A stretch of DNA of 64,000 nucleotides. Origin: DATBAX01 sp963762965 (GTDB taxonomy: Bacteria > Acidobacteriota > Terriglobia > Terriglobales > Acidobacteriaceae). The notes below the pieces were generated by a model, which saw only the letters and a list, made by a program, of their open reading frames with translations, had not been told where the DNA came from and searched no databases. Below, in pieces: positions 43,033-55,521 of the stretch. Positions within the stretch are counted from its first letter, which is position 1. Each line of letters begins with the position of its first letter. The translations under genes and the position numbers were made by a program. The stretch spans positions 992,001-1,056,000 of the forward strand of contig CAVXME010000001.1 of the NCBI GenBank assembly GCA_963762965.1, in the 5' to 3' direction.

Positions 43033-44616
43033 ATGAAAATCCTCCTCTATAACCCGGACAACGGTGTAACTCGTAATTTCATGCCGCATCTCTGGATGTT
43101 TTTGCTCCAGGCACTTACGCCGCCCGGCCATGAAATTCTGCTGATCGATGGCAACGCCCAGCCCATGGACGAAGCCGGTATCGCGCAATACGTTCGCGAC
43201 AACAATATTGGGTTGGTGGGCATCGGCGCCATGACCCGCATGATCGCCAAGGCATATCGCATGGCGGACGCAGTCCGCGCCACCGGAGTGCCCGTCGTCA
43301 TGGGCGGTCCGCACGTAACTGAATTGGCCGACGAGGCCCTCGGTCGCGATGGCGGTCCGCAGCACGCCGACGCTGTCGCCCTCGGGGAAGCCGATGAAAC
43401 CTGGCCGCAAATTGTGAACGACGCCGCCCGCGGCGAACTCAAAGCGGTTTATGCTCCGGTGGATGCAGCGGGAAAAGACAAGAAACCCGGACTCAAGGAT
43501 TATCCGGTTATCCCCTGGCAATCGATCGACCTCACCCAGTTCAATCTAATACCCAAGGCTGTGGCCCCACTGCTAAATCGAGTCGGAGCCGGCTGGGGGT
43601 CGTTCCGCATTATTCCCGTCGAGTCAGGCCGTGGTTGTCCCTACGGCTGCGAGTTCTGCACCGTCACCGGATTCTTCGGCGACTCCATCCGCTTTCGCAC
43701 GAATGAGAGCGTGGTCAATGAACTGCTGCTTTTGAAGGCCCGCGCCCGCAGCGAGAAGGGCCAGATTGCGGTCTTCTTCATCGACGACAATTTCGCCATC
43801 AACATCAAACGCACCAAGTCGCTGCTGCGTGACATCATTGCCGCCAACGCTCAAGTGCATTGGGTGGCCCAGATCAGCGCTAATTTATTGCGCGATGAAG
43901 AGTTGGTCGACTTGATCGCAGCTTCCGGAGGCAAGTGGGTCTTCATCGGGATGGAGTCCATCGATCCGGCGAATTTGAAAGATGTCAATAAAGGATTCAA
44001 CAAGCCCGGCGAGTATGCGGTCGTGCTCGATCGCCTTGCCCGTCGCAATGTCTATGCGATCACTTCGTTCATCTTTGGTATGGACAACGACACCGTGGGC
44101 GTCGCCGAGCGCACGCTGGCGCAAGTTCGCACCTGGCCACCGGGTCTTCCGATCTTCGGTCTGTTGACTCCCTTGCCCGCAACCCCGCTCTACAAGCGGC
44201 TGGAAGCCGCCGGGCGTCTCACCCGGGTCAAGCACTGGCAGGAGTTCATTCCCTTTGCCATGGCCCACACACCGCTGAAGATGTCGATCGACGAAGCCCA
44301 CGCCGAAGTGAAGTACGGATGGGCCCATGCCTACAGCCCGGAAGCGCTCGCCAAAGCCGTCGACTCATTGGACAACGAGCGCCTGGGCTATCGCGTCAAC
44401 ATTTTCATCGCGCGCTTATGCTTCCGTGGCATCTATTTCCCCATGATGGGGAAATTCGCGTGGCTGAAGGTAGTCTCCGAAAATCGGCGGACTATTTTCA
44501 AGCTAACCAGGGAAGCCATCTTCGGCCGCCGTGCGCGCCCCAAGCATCCCGGCAGCCACGGCTCGTATGAGGATGTGATCGCGCCGACCGTCCCAGACCA
44601 GGTTTCCACCTCGTAG
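43033..44616 (+). CDS. B12-binding-domain radical SAM protein
   Basis: A 527-residue enzyme. The N-terminal 140 residues form a B12-binding-like Rossmann domain (ILLYNPDNGV, GLVGIGAMTRM, PVVMGGPHVTEL, ADAVALGEADETW). The radical SAM core has the 4Fe-4S motif C202-x3-C206-x2-C209 (SGRGCPYGCEFCTV) and later FFIDDNFAIN and WVFIGMESIDPANL. A C-terminal helical region of about 150 residues is like that of hopanoid and lipid-modifying members. The typical DxHxxG B12 ligand is not seen. Acidobacteria use such enzymes for membrane-lipid changes, but nothing here fixes the substrate. It stands alone. Confidence 0.85.
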   Translation: MKILLYNPDNGVTRNFMPHLWMFLLQALTPPGHEILLIDGNAQPMDEAGIAQYVRDNNIGLVGIGAMTRMIAKAYRMADAVRATGVPVVMGGPHVTELADEALGRDGGPQHADAVALGEADETWPQIVNDAARGELKAVYAPVDAAGKDKKPGLKDYPVIPWQSIDLTQFNLIPKAVAPLLNRVGAGWGSFRIIPVESGRGCPYGCEFCTVTGFFGDSIRFRTNESVVNELLLLKARARSEKGQIAVFFIDDNFAINIKRTKSLLRDIIAANAQVHWVAQISANLLRDEELVDLIAASGGKWVFIGMESIDPANLKDVNKGFNKPGEYAVVLDRLARRNVYAITSFIFGMDNDTVGVAERTLAQVRTWPPGLPIFGLLTPLPATPLYKRLEAAGRLTRVKHWQEFIPFAMAHTPLKMSIDEAHAEVKYGWAHAYSPEALAKAVDSLDNERLGYRVNIFIARLCFRGIYFPMMGKFAWLKVVSENRRTIFKLTREAIFGRRARPKHPGSHGSYEDVIAPTVPDQVSTS

Positions 44617-44660
44617 GAGTGTTGCTGTCACCACGACTCATGTAGGGACAACCGCCTCGG

Positions 44661-45488
44661 CTATCCGGTTCGAGCATAGCTCGGCAATTTCTTACTTGAA
44701 CCGAGCGCCGCTCTTACCTGCGGCATCTGCTCGGGCGCGAACAGCAAGTTAAGTTCTCCATAGACTTGCGATCGCGATCGGGACACGTAAGCAAAAACAA
44801 TCATGCGTTGCCCGGCATGGAGCGGCGGGTCTGGTATGTAAAAGCAAGTGCCGAAGTGCACAAGCATTTGCTTGTCCTTCCAATCGCCATACAGCACTTG
44901 CTCAACGTCATAGTTGATTGGAACCAGCATCTGCTCTTTGCAGGGAATAGGTTGCTGCCTGTGCGGAACCGAATCACGCACGATCCCTTCAAACACCACC
45001 ACGCGATTATTACGCGGGTGCCCGTGGTGACGCATGTATCGTGAAATCTTCTTTTTCAAGTCCGCGTTCAGAAGCGACTGCGCCATCCGCAGATTCGTCG
45101 GGGTTGCCGGAACCACTAACTCTTTCCGGCTGCTCCCGACCTCCAGCCCAGAGAACATGGCGAGCACCAACACATCGCCCGTATAAGAACGCGGCGCGTC
45201 CGCTTTCGCACAACCCTGATATGCCACCTTCACTTGTCCAGACGGCGCAAACCCAAACAGCACGGTGCTCACCGAGTAAGTAACGTCACGATAGTTGTTA
45301 ACCTTGCAATCGACCTGCCCCGAATTCACTTCCACAATCCGGCCCACAAAAAGCAGCGGGGATCCGGTTTGAGGAACAAACGCCTCCGCCGCTTGCGAAA
45401 ACCTTAAGGGCTGATCGGATGCCGCAGCATTACAGGCCGCAATCGCGACCAGCAAAGAAACGGCGCACAGGAAAGATGGAATCCGCAT
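44661..45488 (-). CDS. Exported protein with two similar beta domains, unknown function
   Basis: From the ATG at 45488: signal peptide MRIPSFLCAVSLLVAIAACN, with a possible lipobox (AIAAC). About 275 residues. Two halves look alike: LLFVGRIVEVNSGQVDCKVN, YSVSTVLFGFAPSGQVKVAY and VVVFEGIVRDSVP, YDVEQVLYGDWKDKQMLVHF, each with Cys near the end. This suggests an internal duplication of an OB-like domain. The frame is open to 45698, but the upstream part has no features and overlaps a repeat-like stretch. Family not recognised. Confidence 0.65.
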   Translation of the reverse strand: MRIPSFLCAVSLLVAIAACNAAASDQPLRFSQAAEAFVPQTGSPLLFVGRIVEVNSGQVDCKVNNYRDVTYSVSTVLFGFAPSGQVKVAYQGCAKADAPRSYTGDVLVLAMFSGLEVGSSRKELVVPATPTNLRMAQSLLNADLKKKISRYMRHHGHPRNNRVVVFEGIVRDSVPHRQQPIPCKEQMLVPINYDVEQVLYGDWKDKQMLVHFGTCFYIPDPPLHAGQRMIVFAYVSRSRSQVYGELNLLFAPEQMPQVRAALGSSKKLPSYARTG

Positions 45489-45703
45489 ACTTGTTGAGAC
45501 ACCCACGCTAGCTGGTTTGTTCCAGCGGCTGGTAGTGACTTTGGTGACACGAGGGAACAAATCGGAGCCCGCATTCATCAACACCGCAGCCCCGGAGGGG
45601 CGGCATCCATTAGCCCCGGACGTAAGTCCTGGGTAGACCGAAAGGAAGACCACGCACCCACATGGGGGCCACCACGGTCGCAATCCTTCTTGAAACAACG
45701 GCG

Positions 45704-46384
45704 CTAGTCGAAGTCAATCTTCTCGAATCCCAAACCCTGCAACAGGCTGGTGATCGTCGCAATCCCATTCTGCTGGGCATTTCGCAGAATGCCATCGGCC
45801 AGAGCGGACTCTTGCAGCTGGCGCTCCGCTTCCTGGCGCACCTGCGTCTCCAGATTCGGATCGGTGGACACCAGCAATCCAGTCTGCCGGGAATACACCC
45901 GCGTCTTCGCGCTGTCGAGACGGGTGCTGAACACCTGCGGCATCGGCAGATGCAAATGAACTTGCTTGCCCTCCACTCGCACATCGCCAGGCTTCAGATT
46001 CGAGAAATCAATCCCGGCAACAACTTCGCCGTGCACCATCATCAGCAGACGGTCTCCCGCCAGAAAATCCGGCAACAGCGGATTTTCTTTCGCGCCGGTC
46101 ACCAGCTTGTCCATGGTGTAAACCACGGTCTCCAGCCGCTGCAGCCGCTGAATGCGATCAACCACGGTAGGCTGGCTCACATCAATGGTGAGAGTTCTGC
46201 CCGTTACCGCCGACCACATCCGGCTCAACAACGCCCGCCCGGACGTCCGCGACAGCATCACCCATCCCACCGACCCCACAAACAACACGCCAACCACCAG
46301 CCCAATGATGAGCGCAAACACCACCTTCGCAAGAGATCTAGTAGGTTTAGGAGCGCGGAGGCTTGTGTCAGGATTGTGAGGCAT
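45704..46384 (-). CDS. DUF4230 family protein
   Basis: A 226-residue protein with one N-terminal membrane helix (VVFALIIGLVVGVLFVGSVG) and an extracytoplasmic domain: QRLETVVYTMDKLVTGAKEN, LLMMVHGEVVAGIDFSNLKP, VHLHLPMPQVFSTRLDSAKT, RVYSRQTG. This matches DUF4230, whose function is unknown. The C-terminus is helical (ETQVRQEAERQLQESAL) and ends GFEKIDFD. Intact and monocistronic. Confidence 0.85.
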   Translation of the reverse strand: MPHNPDTSLRAPKPTRSLAKVVFALIIGLVVGVLFVGSVGWVMLSRTSGRALLSRMWSAVTGRTLTIDVSQPTVVDRIQRLQRLETVVYTMDKLVTGAKENPLLPDFLAGDRLLMMVHGEVVAGIDFSNLKPGDVRVEGKQVHLHLPMPQVFSTRLDSAKTRVYSRQTGLLVSTDPNLETQVRQEAERQLQESALADGILRNAQQNGIATITSLLQGLGFEKIDFD

Positions 46385-46503
46385 TCCGCAAGGTTATCAC
46401 TCTGCGGATGGGCAGCAAGAGTATCGTCCGGCGCAAAGGTATCGAGCCCCATGAAGCGCGCACAAGGGCGAAAGCTGTTCACAAAGGGGAAATTTCGCTC
46501 TTG

Positions 46504-46527
46504 ACCCATAAATATGGTAATATGGGT
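46504..46527 (+). promoter_or_regulatory. Probable VapB operator (ACCCATA inverted repeat)
   Basis: ACCCATA and TATGGGT are separated by 10 bases that include TAATAT, a likely -10. It ends three bases before the GTG of the antitoxin gene. Autoregulation is inferred from position. Confidence 0.5.
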
Positions 46528-46529
46528 GA

Positions 46530-46775
46530 GTGAAGACGACCTTGGAAATGCCCGATTTCCTGTTCCGCCGCGCAAAATCCGCCGCCGCCCAGCGCGGTAT
46601 TCCCTTGCGCCAGCTCGTCACGGAAGCGATCCAGGAAAAATTGAAAACTACCTCCCAGGAAAAGCCCTGGATGAAGCATGTCGGAAGGCTCAAACACCTG
46701 CATAAGGAGCGCAAGCAAATCGAAAGGCGGGTGGAAGAAGCGTTCGAGCAGATCGATCGGGAAGTCTGGCAGTGA
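46530..46775 (+). CDS. vapB: VapB-type antitoxin (ribbon-helix-helix-like)
   Basis: An 81-residue protein with a GTG start at 46530. KTTLEMPDFLFRRAKSAAAQ and RGIPLRQLVTEAIQEKL form a ribbon-helix-helix-type DNA-binding domain. The C-terminal part is a charged helix (HLHKERKQIERRVEEAFEQI) that would bind the toxin. Followed after ten bases by the VapC gene. Confidence 0.82.
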   Translation: MKTTLEMPDFLFRRAKSAAAQRGIPLRQLVTEAIQEKLKTTSQEKPWMKHVGRLKHLHKERKQIERRVEEAFEQIDREVWQ

Positions 46776-46785
46776 TTCTCTGGAA

Positions 46786-47163
46786 ATGATCCTTGATACC
46801 AATGCCCTGTCGGCCGCGGCTGACGATGATCCCGGCCTGGCGGCCGTCCTCGCACGCGCCGAACAGTTGGCGCTCCCCGTAATTGTGCTCGGCGAGTATC
46901 GCCACGGCATCGCTCAGTCGCGTCATCGGACCAGTTACGAAAACTGGCTGGAAGAACTGCTCAATGACTGCCTGGTATTGGACATTCAGGAGCCGACCAC
47001 ACATTATTATGCCGAGATCAGCCTCGAATTAAAGCGCAAGGGCAAGCCGATTCCGACCAATGATCTTTGGATTGCCGCACTCTGCCGCCAGCATTCTCTT
47101 CCTCTCCTGAGCCGTGATCGCCATTTCGATTTGGTGGCGGGCACCAAGCGTATCGATTGGTGA
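46786..47163 (+). CDS. vapC: VapC PIN-domain toxin
   Basis: A 125-residue PIN RNase. MILDTNALSAAADDDP holds the first Asp, LPVIVLGEYRHGIAQ the Glu, IPTNDLWIAALCRQ the third acid and PLLSRDRHFDLVAG the fourth. The ATG at 46786 is chosen because the longer frame overlaps the antitoxin and lacks PIN features. It ends 43 bases before a DUF4160 gene, so two TA-like modules are in tandem. Confidence 0.9.
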   Translation: MILDTNALSAAADDDPGLAAVLARAEQLALPVIVLGEYRHGIAQSRHRTSYENWLEELLNDCLVLDIQEPTTHYYAEISLELKRKGKPIPTNDLWIAALCRQHSLPLLSRDRHFDLVAGTKRIDW

Positions 47164-47206
47164 CTGCACTTCGGTGTCGGCGCAGACGGTCTGCTACAAT
47201 CCGCCC

Positions 47207-47452
47207 ATGCCGACGGTCTTACGATCCGGCCCTTATCGCTTTTATTTTTATAGTCATGAGCCGAACGAGCCGCCCCATGTGCACGTGGATCGCGATGATT
47301 CTTCGGCGAAGTTCTGGATTGATCCTGTGCAATTGGCTGCGAATTTTGGCTTTCGCGCCCACGAACTCCGCGAGATACAATTGATGGTGCTCGAACGCAG
47401 GGCCCAGTTTTTGGAGGCATGGCATGAGTTTTTCGGCAGCAGCGGCAGATGA
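47207..47452 (+). CDS. DUF4160 protein
   Basis: An 81-residue protein, MPTVLRSGPYRFYFYSHEPN, EPPHVHVDRDDSSAKFWIDP, ELREIQLMVLERRAQFLEAW: the DUF4160 signature (FYSHEPNEPPHVHV). It overlaps the following DUF2442 gene by 29 bases. The two DUFs are very often adjacent and have been suspected to form a TA-like pair; no activity can be read from the sequence. Confidence 0.85.
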   Translation: MPTVLRSGPYRFYFYSHEPNEPPHVHVDRDDSSAKFWIDPVQLAANFGFRAHELREIQLMVLERRAQFLEAWHEFFGSSGR

Positions 47453-47699
47453 GCGCGTCCTGGGCGTGGAGTTCAGCGATGATGCTCTAAGTGTGTCCCT
47501 GCGCGACGGCCGCATTATCACGGTGCCGCTGGTGTGGTATCCCCGCCTCCTGAATGCCACCGCCGCGCAGCGTAAAAACTGGAAGATCGCCGGAGGCGGT
47601 TACGGCCTCCACTGGCCCGACCTTGACGAGGATTTGAGTACAGAAGGGTTGTTGCGAGGCGCGCCCGCGCCGAAAGCTAATATTCCTGCGAAGAAATAA
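47424..47699 (+). CDS. DUF2442 protein
   Basis: A 91-residue protein: VLGVEFSDDALSVSLRDGRI, ITVPLVWYPRLLNATAAQRK, NWKIAGGGYGLHWPDLDEDL. WYPRLL and GLHWPDLDEDLS are the DUF2442 hallmarks. Overlaps the DUF4160 gene, so translation is coupled. Confidence 0.88.
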   Translation: MSFSAAAADERVLGVEFSDDALSVSLRDGRIITVPLVWYPRLLNATAAQRKNWKIAGGGYGLHWPDLDEDLSTEGLLRGAPAPKANIPAKK

Positions 47700-48063
47700 T
47701 AACGTCCATTCGTCTCACAGGTTTGATGTGGGTTGCTTGAATCGAGGAAAGTCCGTGGCTTCGAGCTGGATCCCACCAACCGCGAAAGGTGGGGCACCCC
47801 AAGATTGAAAACGTGTAATCCTCTCCAGAATTATTCGCGCCAAGATGTGGGCCACCGGCCCTCTGACACACTTTCACGTTCAGTACAATCGGCCCGGCGG
47901 GGCTTAACTTGAGGCGCCTTGCGGGCGTGAGCGAAGCGGGAGCCCGCAGCCGAAATCCCGAGCGAAGTCGAGGGATCTCGTGCGCCCATTGCCCCTCATA
48001 GTAAAGTAATCTGTCGAAGAACGGCCAGCGGTCCTCGATCGCTGCAGGGAGGCGGCCAGGACA
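47700..48063. other. Gene-free stretch with repeats and a 5S rRNA fragment
   Basis: Contains a hairpin GGTGGGGCACC-type repeat (about 47766-47802), a 5S-like fragment (47861-47910) and a truncated dispersed hairpin repeat, CCCGAGCGAAGTCGAGGGAT (47955-47975). No gene is seen. Confidence 0.6.
47861..47910 (-). pseudogene. Fragment of 5S rRNA
   Basis: Matches the internal part of the complete 5S gene at 48576-48693: CAGTACAATCGGCCCGGCGG with GGCTTAACTT is identical, and the neighbouring CACACTTTC.CGT. differs at a few positions. Both ends of 5S are missing. Confidence 0.85.
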
Positions 48064-48504
48064 TTGAACATAGACGCGCCCGACACCGAAGCCATCGCAA
48101 GAGGCGTATTCGCTGAAATTGCGAAGCGCTTTCCATCGCTGAAGATGGTTGAGAATGACGACGATCCGGTGGAAATCAGCATCACGATGCCGGTTCAGCC
48201 CGGGCTCTCCCACAAGATATGGCTATGTTTGCAGAACCATGACGAGCTCGGTTTTTCGGCGGGTCACTTTTACATCGAGTTCTTCCCTTGCACAAAGGCG
48301 GATCGCGTGGAGAAATACCTGGACGCAGTGACTGGGTTCCTGTCCGGCAAGTACAGAATTCTTGAGCACTATAGGGGAGCAAAATGTTATAGGGCCAAAC
48401 TACAGAAGCCTGAGGGCGACAGATGGCGAACCATTGCCAGTTGGGCTACGATTTGGATTCCGCTGTCTTTTAAGAAGACGGTGAAAGAATTGCAGAATCA
48501 GTGA
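48064..48504 (+). CDS. Hypothetical protein, 146 residues
   Basis: TTG start at 48064 with AGGA four bases upstream. Sequence: MNIDAPDTEAIARGVFAEIA, then VEISITMPVQPGLSHKIWLC, LGFSAGHFYIEFFPCTKADR, YRAKLQKPEGDRWRTIASWA. A soluble alpha/beta protein, family not recognised. It lies between the 5S fragment and the real 5S gene, on the opposite strand to the rRNA operon, with a terminator following. The location suggests an accessory insert. Confidence 0.5.
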   Translation: MNIDAPDTEAIARGVFAEIAKRFPSLKMVENDDDPVEISITMPVQPGLSHKIWLCLQNHDELGFSAGHFYIEFFPCTKADRVEKYLDAVTGFLSGKYRILEHYRGAKCYRAKLQKPEGDRWRTIASWATIWIPLSFKKTVKELQNQ

Positions 48505-48536
48505 GCATTCGTGGGCGTCCCCGCCACACAAAAGCA

Positions 48537-48568
48537 AAAGGCTACCAACATTTCTGTTGATAGCCTTT
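48537..48568 (-). terminator. rRNA operon terminator
   Basis: On the minus strand AAAGGCTATCAACA and TGTTGGTAGCCTTT pair (one G-T) around GAAA, followed by TGCTTTTGT, eight bases after the 5S 3' end. Confidence 0.85.
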
Positions 48569-48575
48569 GATTTAA

Positions 48576-48693
<118 letters not shown>

Positions 48694-48993
48694 ACTCGAA
48701 GCAGCGGAAAAACCAGTCGTTGGCCGTTCGTCGTTGGTCGTTGGCCAAAACCTTCGCTGCAAACTTTCAAAGATCGTCCTGTGAAACCGAGGACAATGCC
48801 TCACAACTGAATAGATTGGTTTGTGTTGCAATCGACAGGACTCATAAGTTCGTCGGCGCACAATTGTCAGGAGTTGTTCCGCATCGTTCAGTTGCGAACG
48901 ACATACAAACAACGTTGCGGTTCTTGTCCAGGTTCGAACTTCCGAACTGGCAACATGTAGAACTGACAATTGTTACTGCACCGAGTAAATTTT
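48694..48993 (-). other. 23S-5S spacer with heptanucleotide repeat
   Basis: A 300-base spacer, unusually long for 23S-5S. It holds a seven-base repeat (GTTGGCC/GTTCGTC/GTTGGTC/GTTGGCC) at 48719-48746. No gene is seen. Confidence 0.6.
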
Positions 48994-51956
<2,963 letters not shown>

Positions 51957-52625
51957 TAAAATTTACTCGAAGCACTCAAGAGCGCTCTCAGCTGTCAGCT
52001 TTTGGCTTTCAGCTAAAAACAATCTCAAACACGCCTTCGTAAATCTCATGGGCCTAAAAACGACTGCTCATCGCGTGCTCGAAACGCCTATTAACGTTTC
52101 CACGCCCCAGCAGTGTCTTGATTTTCTCTCTAGGCACTCATAAAAATTTACAGCCTTGTAGATTGCCCAATCTATTCAGTTGTCAAATATCGTCCTCGCT
52201 GGAAACCGCCGTTAGCCGTTTGCCCTTGGCTTTTGGCCAAAAACAAACCTTACGACGTTTGCAGCTGCCCGCCTGAGCGGGTATGAATTGTCGCCAACCC
52301 CGTTCTGAGATTGGCTTCAATCCAATGTTCGAGATCAACTTCGCTTTACTTCGCTAGGTTGATGTCCAACATCAGATTGATGCACTGGGAAATCCGTGCA
52401 ACGATGAGCCTTGAATTCTTTGAGGCTCCTTTCCCGACGCAATTCCCGATCTACTTTTTCTATACTCTTCCCGACTTGCGCAAGCATCAGAGCGTTTGGC
52501 AAAAAATCACCCGCCCAGCCGCAACCAGTACATCTGGCTCTTAGCTTCGCCCAATCCCAGAAGCGATCCTTCTCGCGTACCCACACGAGCTTTCTCATGT
52601 CCGCCAACCCCAACATCAAGCTGAT
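51957..52625 (-). other. tRNA-Ala to 23S spacer with heptanucleotide repeats
   Basis: A 669-base spacer. Degenerate seven-base repeats lie at 51983-52020 (AGCTGTC/AGCTTTT/GGCTTTC/AGCTAAA) and 52208-52245 (GTTAGCC/GTTTGCC/CTTGGCT). Nothing else is recognised. Confidence 0.6.
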
Positions 52626-52701
52626 TGGTGGAGCTGACCGGGATCGAACCGGTGGCCTCCTGGTTGCAAACCAGGCGCTCTCCCAGCTGAGCTACAGCCC
52701 C
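52626..52701 (-). tRNA. tRNA-Ala (TGC)
   Basis: 76 nt with encoded CCA. Acceptor GGGGCTG/CAGCTCC-type stem with G3-T70 identity pair, anticodon loop TTTGCAA, T loop TTCGATC. Second tRNA of the rRNA operon spacer. Confidence 0.97.
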
Positions 52702-52702
52702 A

Positions 52703-52777
52703 AACCCGTCGTTCGTCCTTGGTCGTTCGTCCTTGGCAAAAGCCAACGACCAACGACGCACGACCAACGACCGCTTT
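52703..52777 (-). repeat. Heptanucleotide repeat hairpin between the two tRNAs
   Basis: GTCGTTC/GTCCTTG/GTCGTTC/GTCCTTG units, then AAAA, then GCCAACGA/CCAACGA/CGCACGA/CCAACGA. The two halves are inverted copies and can form a long imperfect hairpin that fills almost the whole tRNA-tRNA spacer. Confidence 0.75.
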
Positions 52778-52780
52778 AAG

Positions 52781-52857
52781 TGGTGGGCCTGGATAGACTT
52801 GAACTATCGACCTCACCCTTATCAGGGGTGCGCTCTAGCCACCTGAGCTACAGGCCC
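52781..52857 (-). tRNA. tRNA-Ile (GAT)
   Basis: 77 nt with encoded CCA. Acceptor GGGCCTG/CAGGCCC, anticodon loop CTGATAA, T loop TTCAAGT. First tRNA after 16S, as in most bacteria. Confidence 0.97.
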
Positions 52858-54735
<1,878 letters not shown>

Positions 54736-54861
54736 CCTGTCGTCTGCCGACGGGTAGTTGGCAGACTGCCACCGCCTCCTCGAAAGAAGCGATGGATCTA
54801 TCTTGTGAGATCGCTCGGATTTCAACCCGAGACTTCCTCTCACGACTGGCACGTTCAACCT

Positions 54862-54875
54862 AGTTGTCAAAGACC
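54862..54875 (-). promoter_or_regulatory. boxA-like antitermination site
   Basis: GGTCTTTGACAACT on the minus strand in the leader, about 130 bases before 16S, resembling the rRNA boxA (TGCTCTTTAACAA). NusB/NusE binding is inferred. Confidence 0.45.
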
Positions 54876-55362
54876 GATTCGCATTTCCGCCTGAGCGGCG
54901 CGTTTTCAGTCCAGGCGATCAGACCTGGTTTATTCAACCGAAGCCCGACCGACTGTCCTCGAAACTTGTGTAAGGGAAACCCGCTTAAACTACGCGTTCG
55001 TCACTATGACTGTCAACCCATTGTGCTCACAGGATTTCCACCTGTTTCCCACAACGAGGAGTCTTATTGTGCGACATATTTCGCGCACGCGACAGAACGC
55101 ATCTCCCGATCGACTTTATTTTTATGCAAAAACCAGTGCCAATTCGGCACGAGCCGACGCGGAAGACATTCCCTTGATAAAAGATCACTTTGGAGGTTCT
55201 TGCGAAAAACGCAAAATCCCTTCGAGGCACTCTGTCCCCGAATAGAACCCCGTGGCCGGGGCTGAATTACCAGGAAAATCTGTATCTGGTGATTAGATGC
55301 CGGACGCTCACGAGAGTTTCAAAATCTGTCCGGCTAGCCACACACTGCTCTCGACGTGTTTG

Positions 55363-55391
55363 TTTATATCATGTGAATGGAGGAAGTGCAA
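55363..55391 (-). promoter_or_regulatory. Probable rRNA operon promoter
   Basis: Minus strand TTGCAC, a 17-base spacer, then TATAAA, with an A/T-rich tract (CTTTTTATT) directly upstream like an UP element. About 630 bases before 16S and pointing towards it. Confidence 0.6.
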
Positions 55392-55521
55392 ATAAAAAGT
55401 TTAGAAAGTTGAGACCTGCTAGCAAATGAGATGCGTAGCAGCAAGCGAGCTTGAAGATTTCTGACGTACCGAAGATTCAGCCTAGGAGTCGAGCCTCGGC
55501 ACTTGAGTTTCCCGAACGTGG

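Larger units (their letters stand above)
54736..55521 (-). other. rRNA operon leader and promoter region
   Basis: A 786-base gene-free stretch between the GHKL gene and 16S. It contains a strong sigma-70 promoter (55363-55391), a boxA-like site (54862-54875) and a possible weaker promoter at about 55113-55142 (TTGGCA with an imperfect TAAAGT). No protein gene is seen. Confidence 0.6.

Noticed and set aside
44617..45660. Extended start of the exported protein at 45698
   Set aside because: The signal peptide begins at 45488; the upstream part crosses a repeat-like GC-rich stretch.
35213..48063. A prophage or integrative element covering the TA-rich stretch
   Set aside because: No integrase, terminase, capsid, relaxase or insertion-sequence transposase gene was seen anywhere in the window.
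52703..52777. Repeated units between the tRNAs taken as a CRISPR array
   Set aside because: Units are seven bases, degenerate, without unique spacers; no cas genes in the window.
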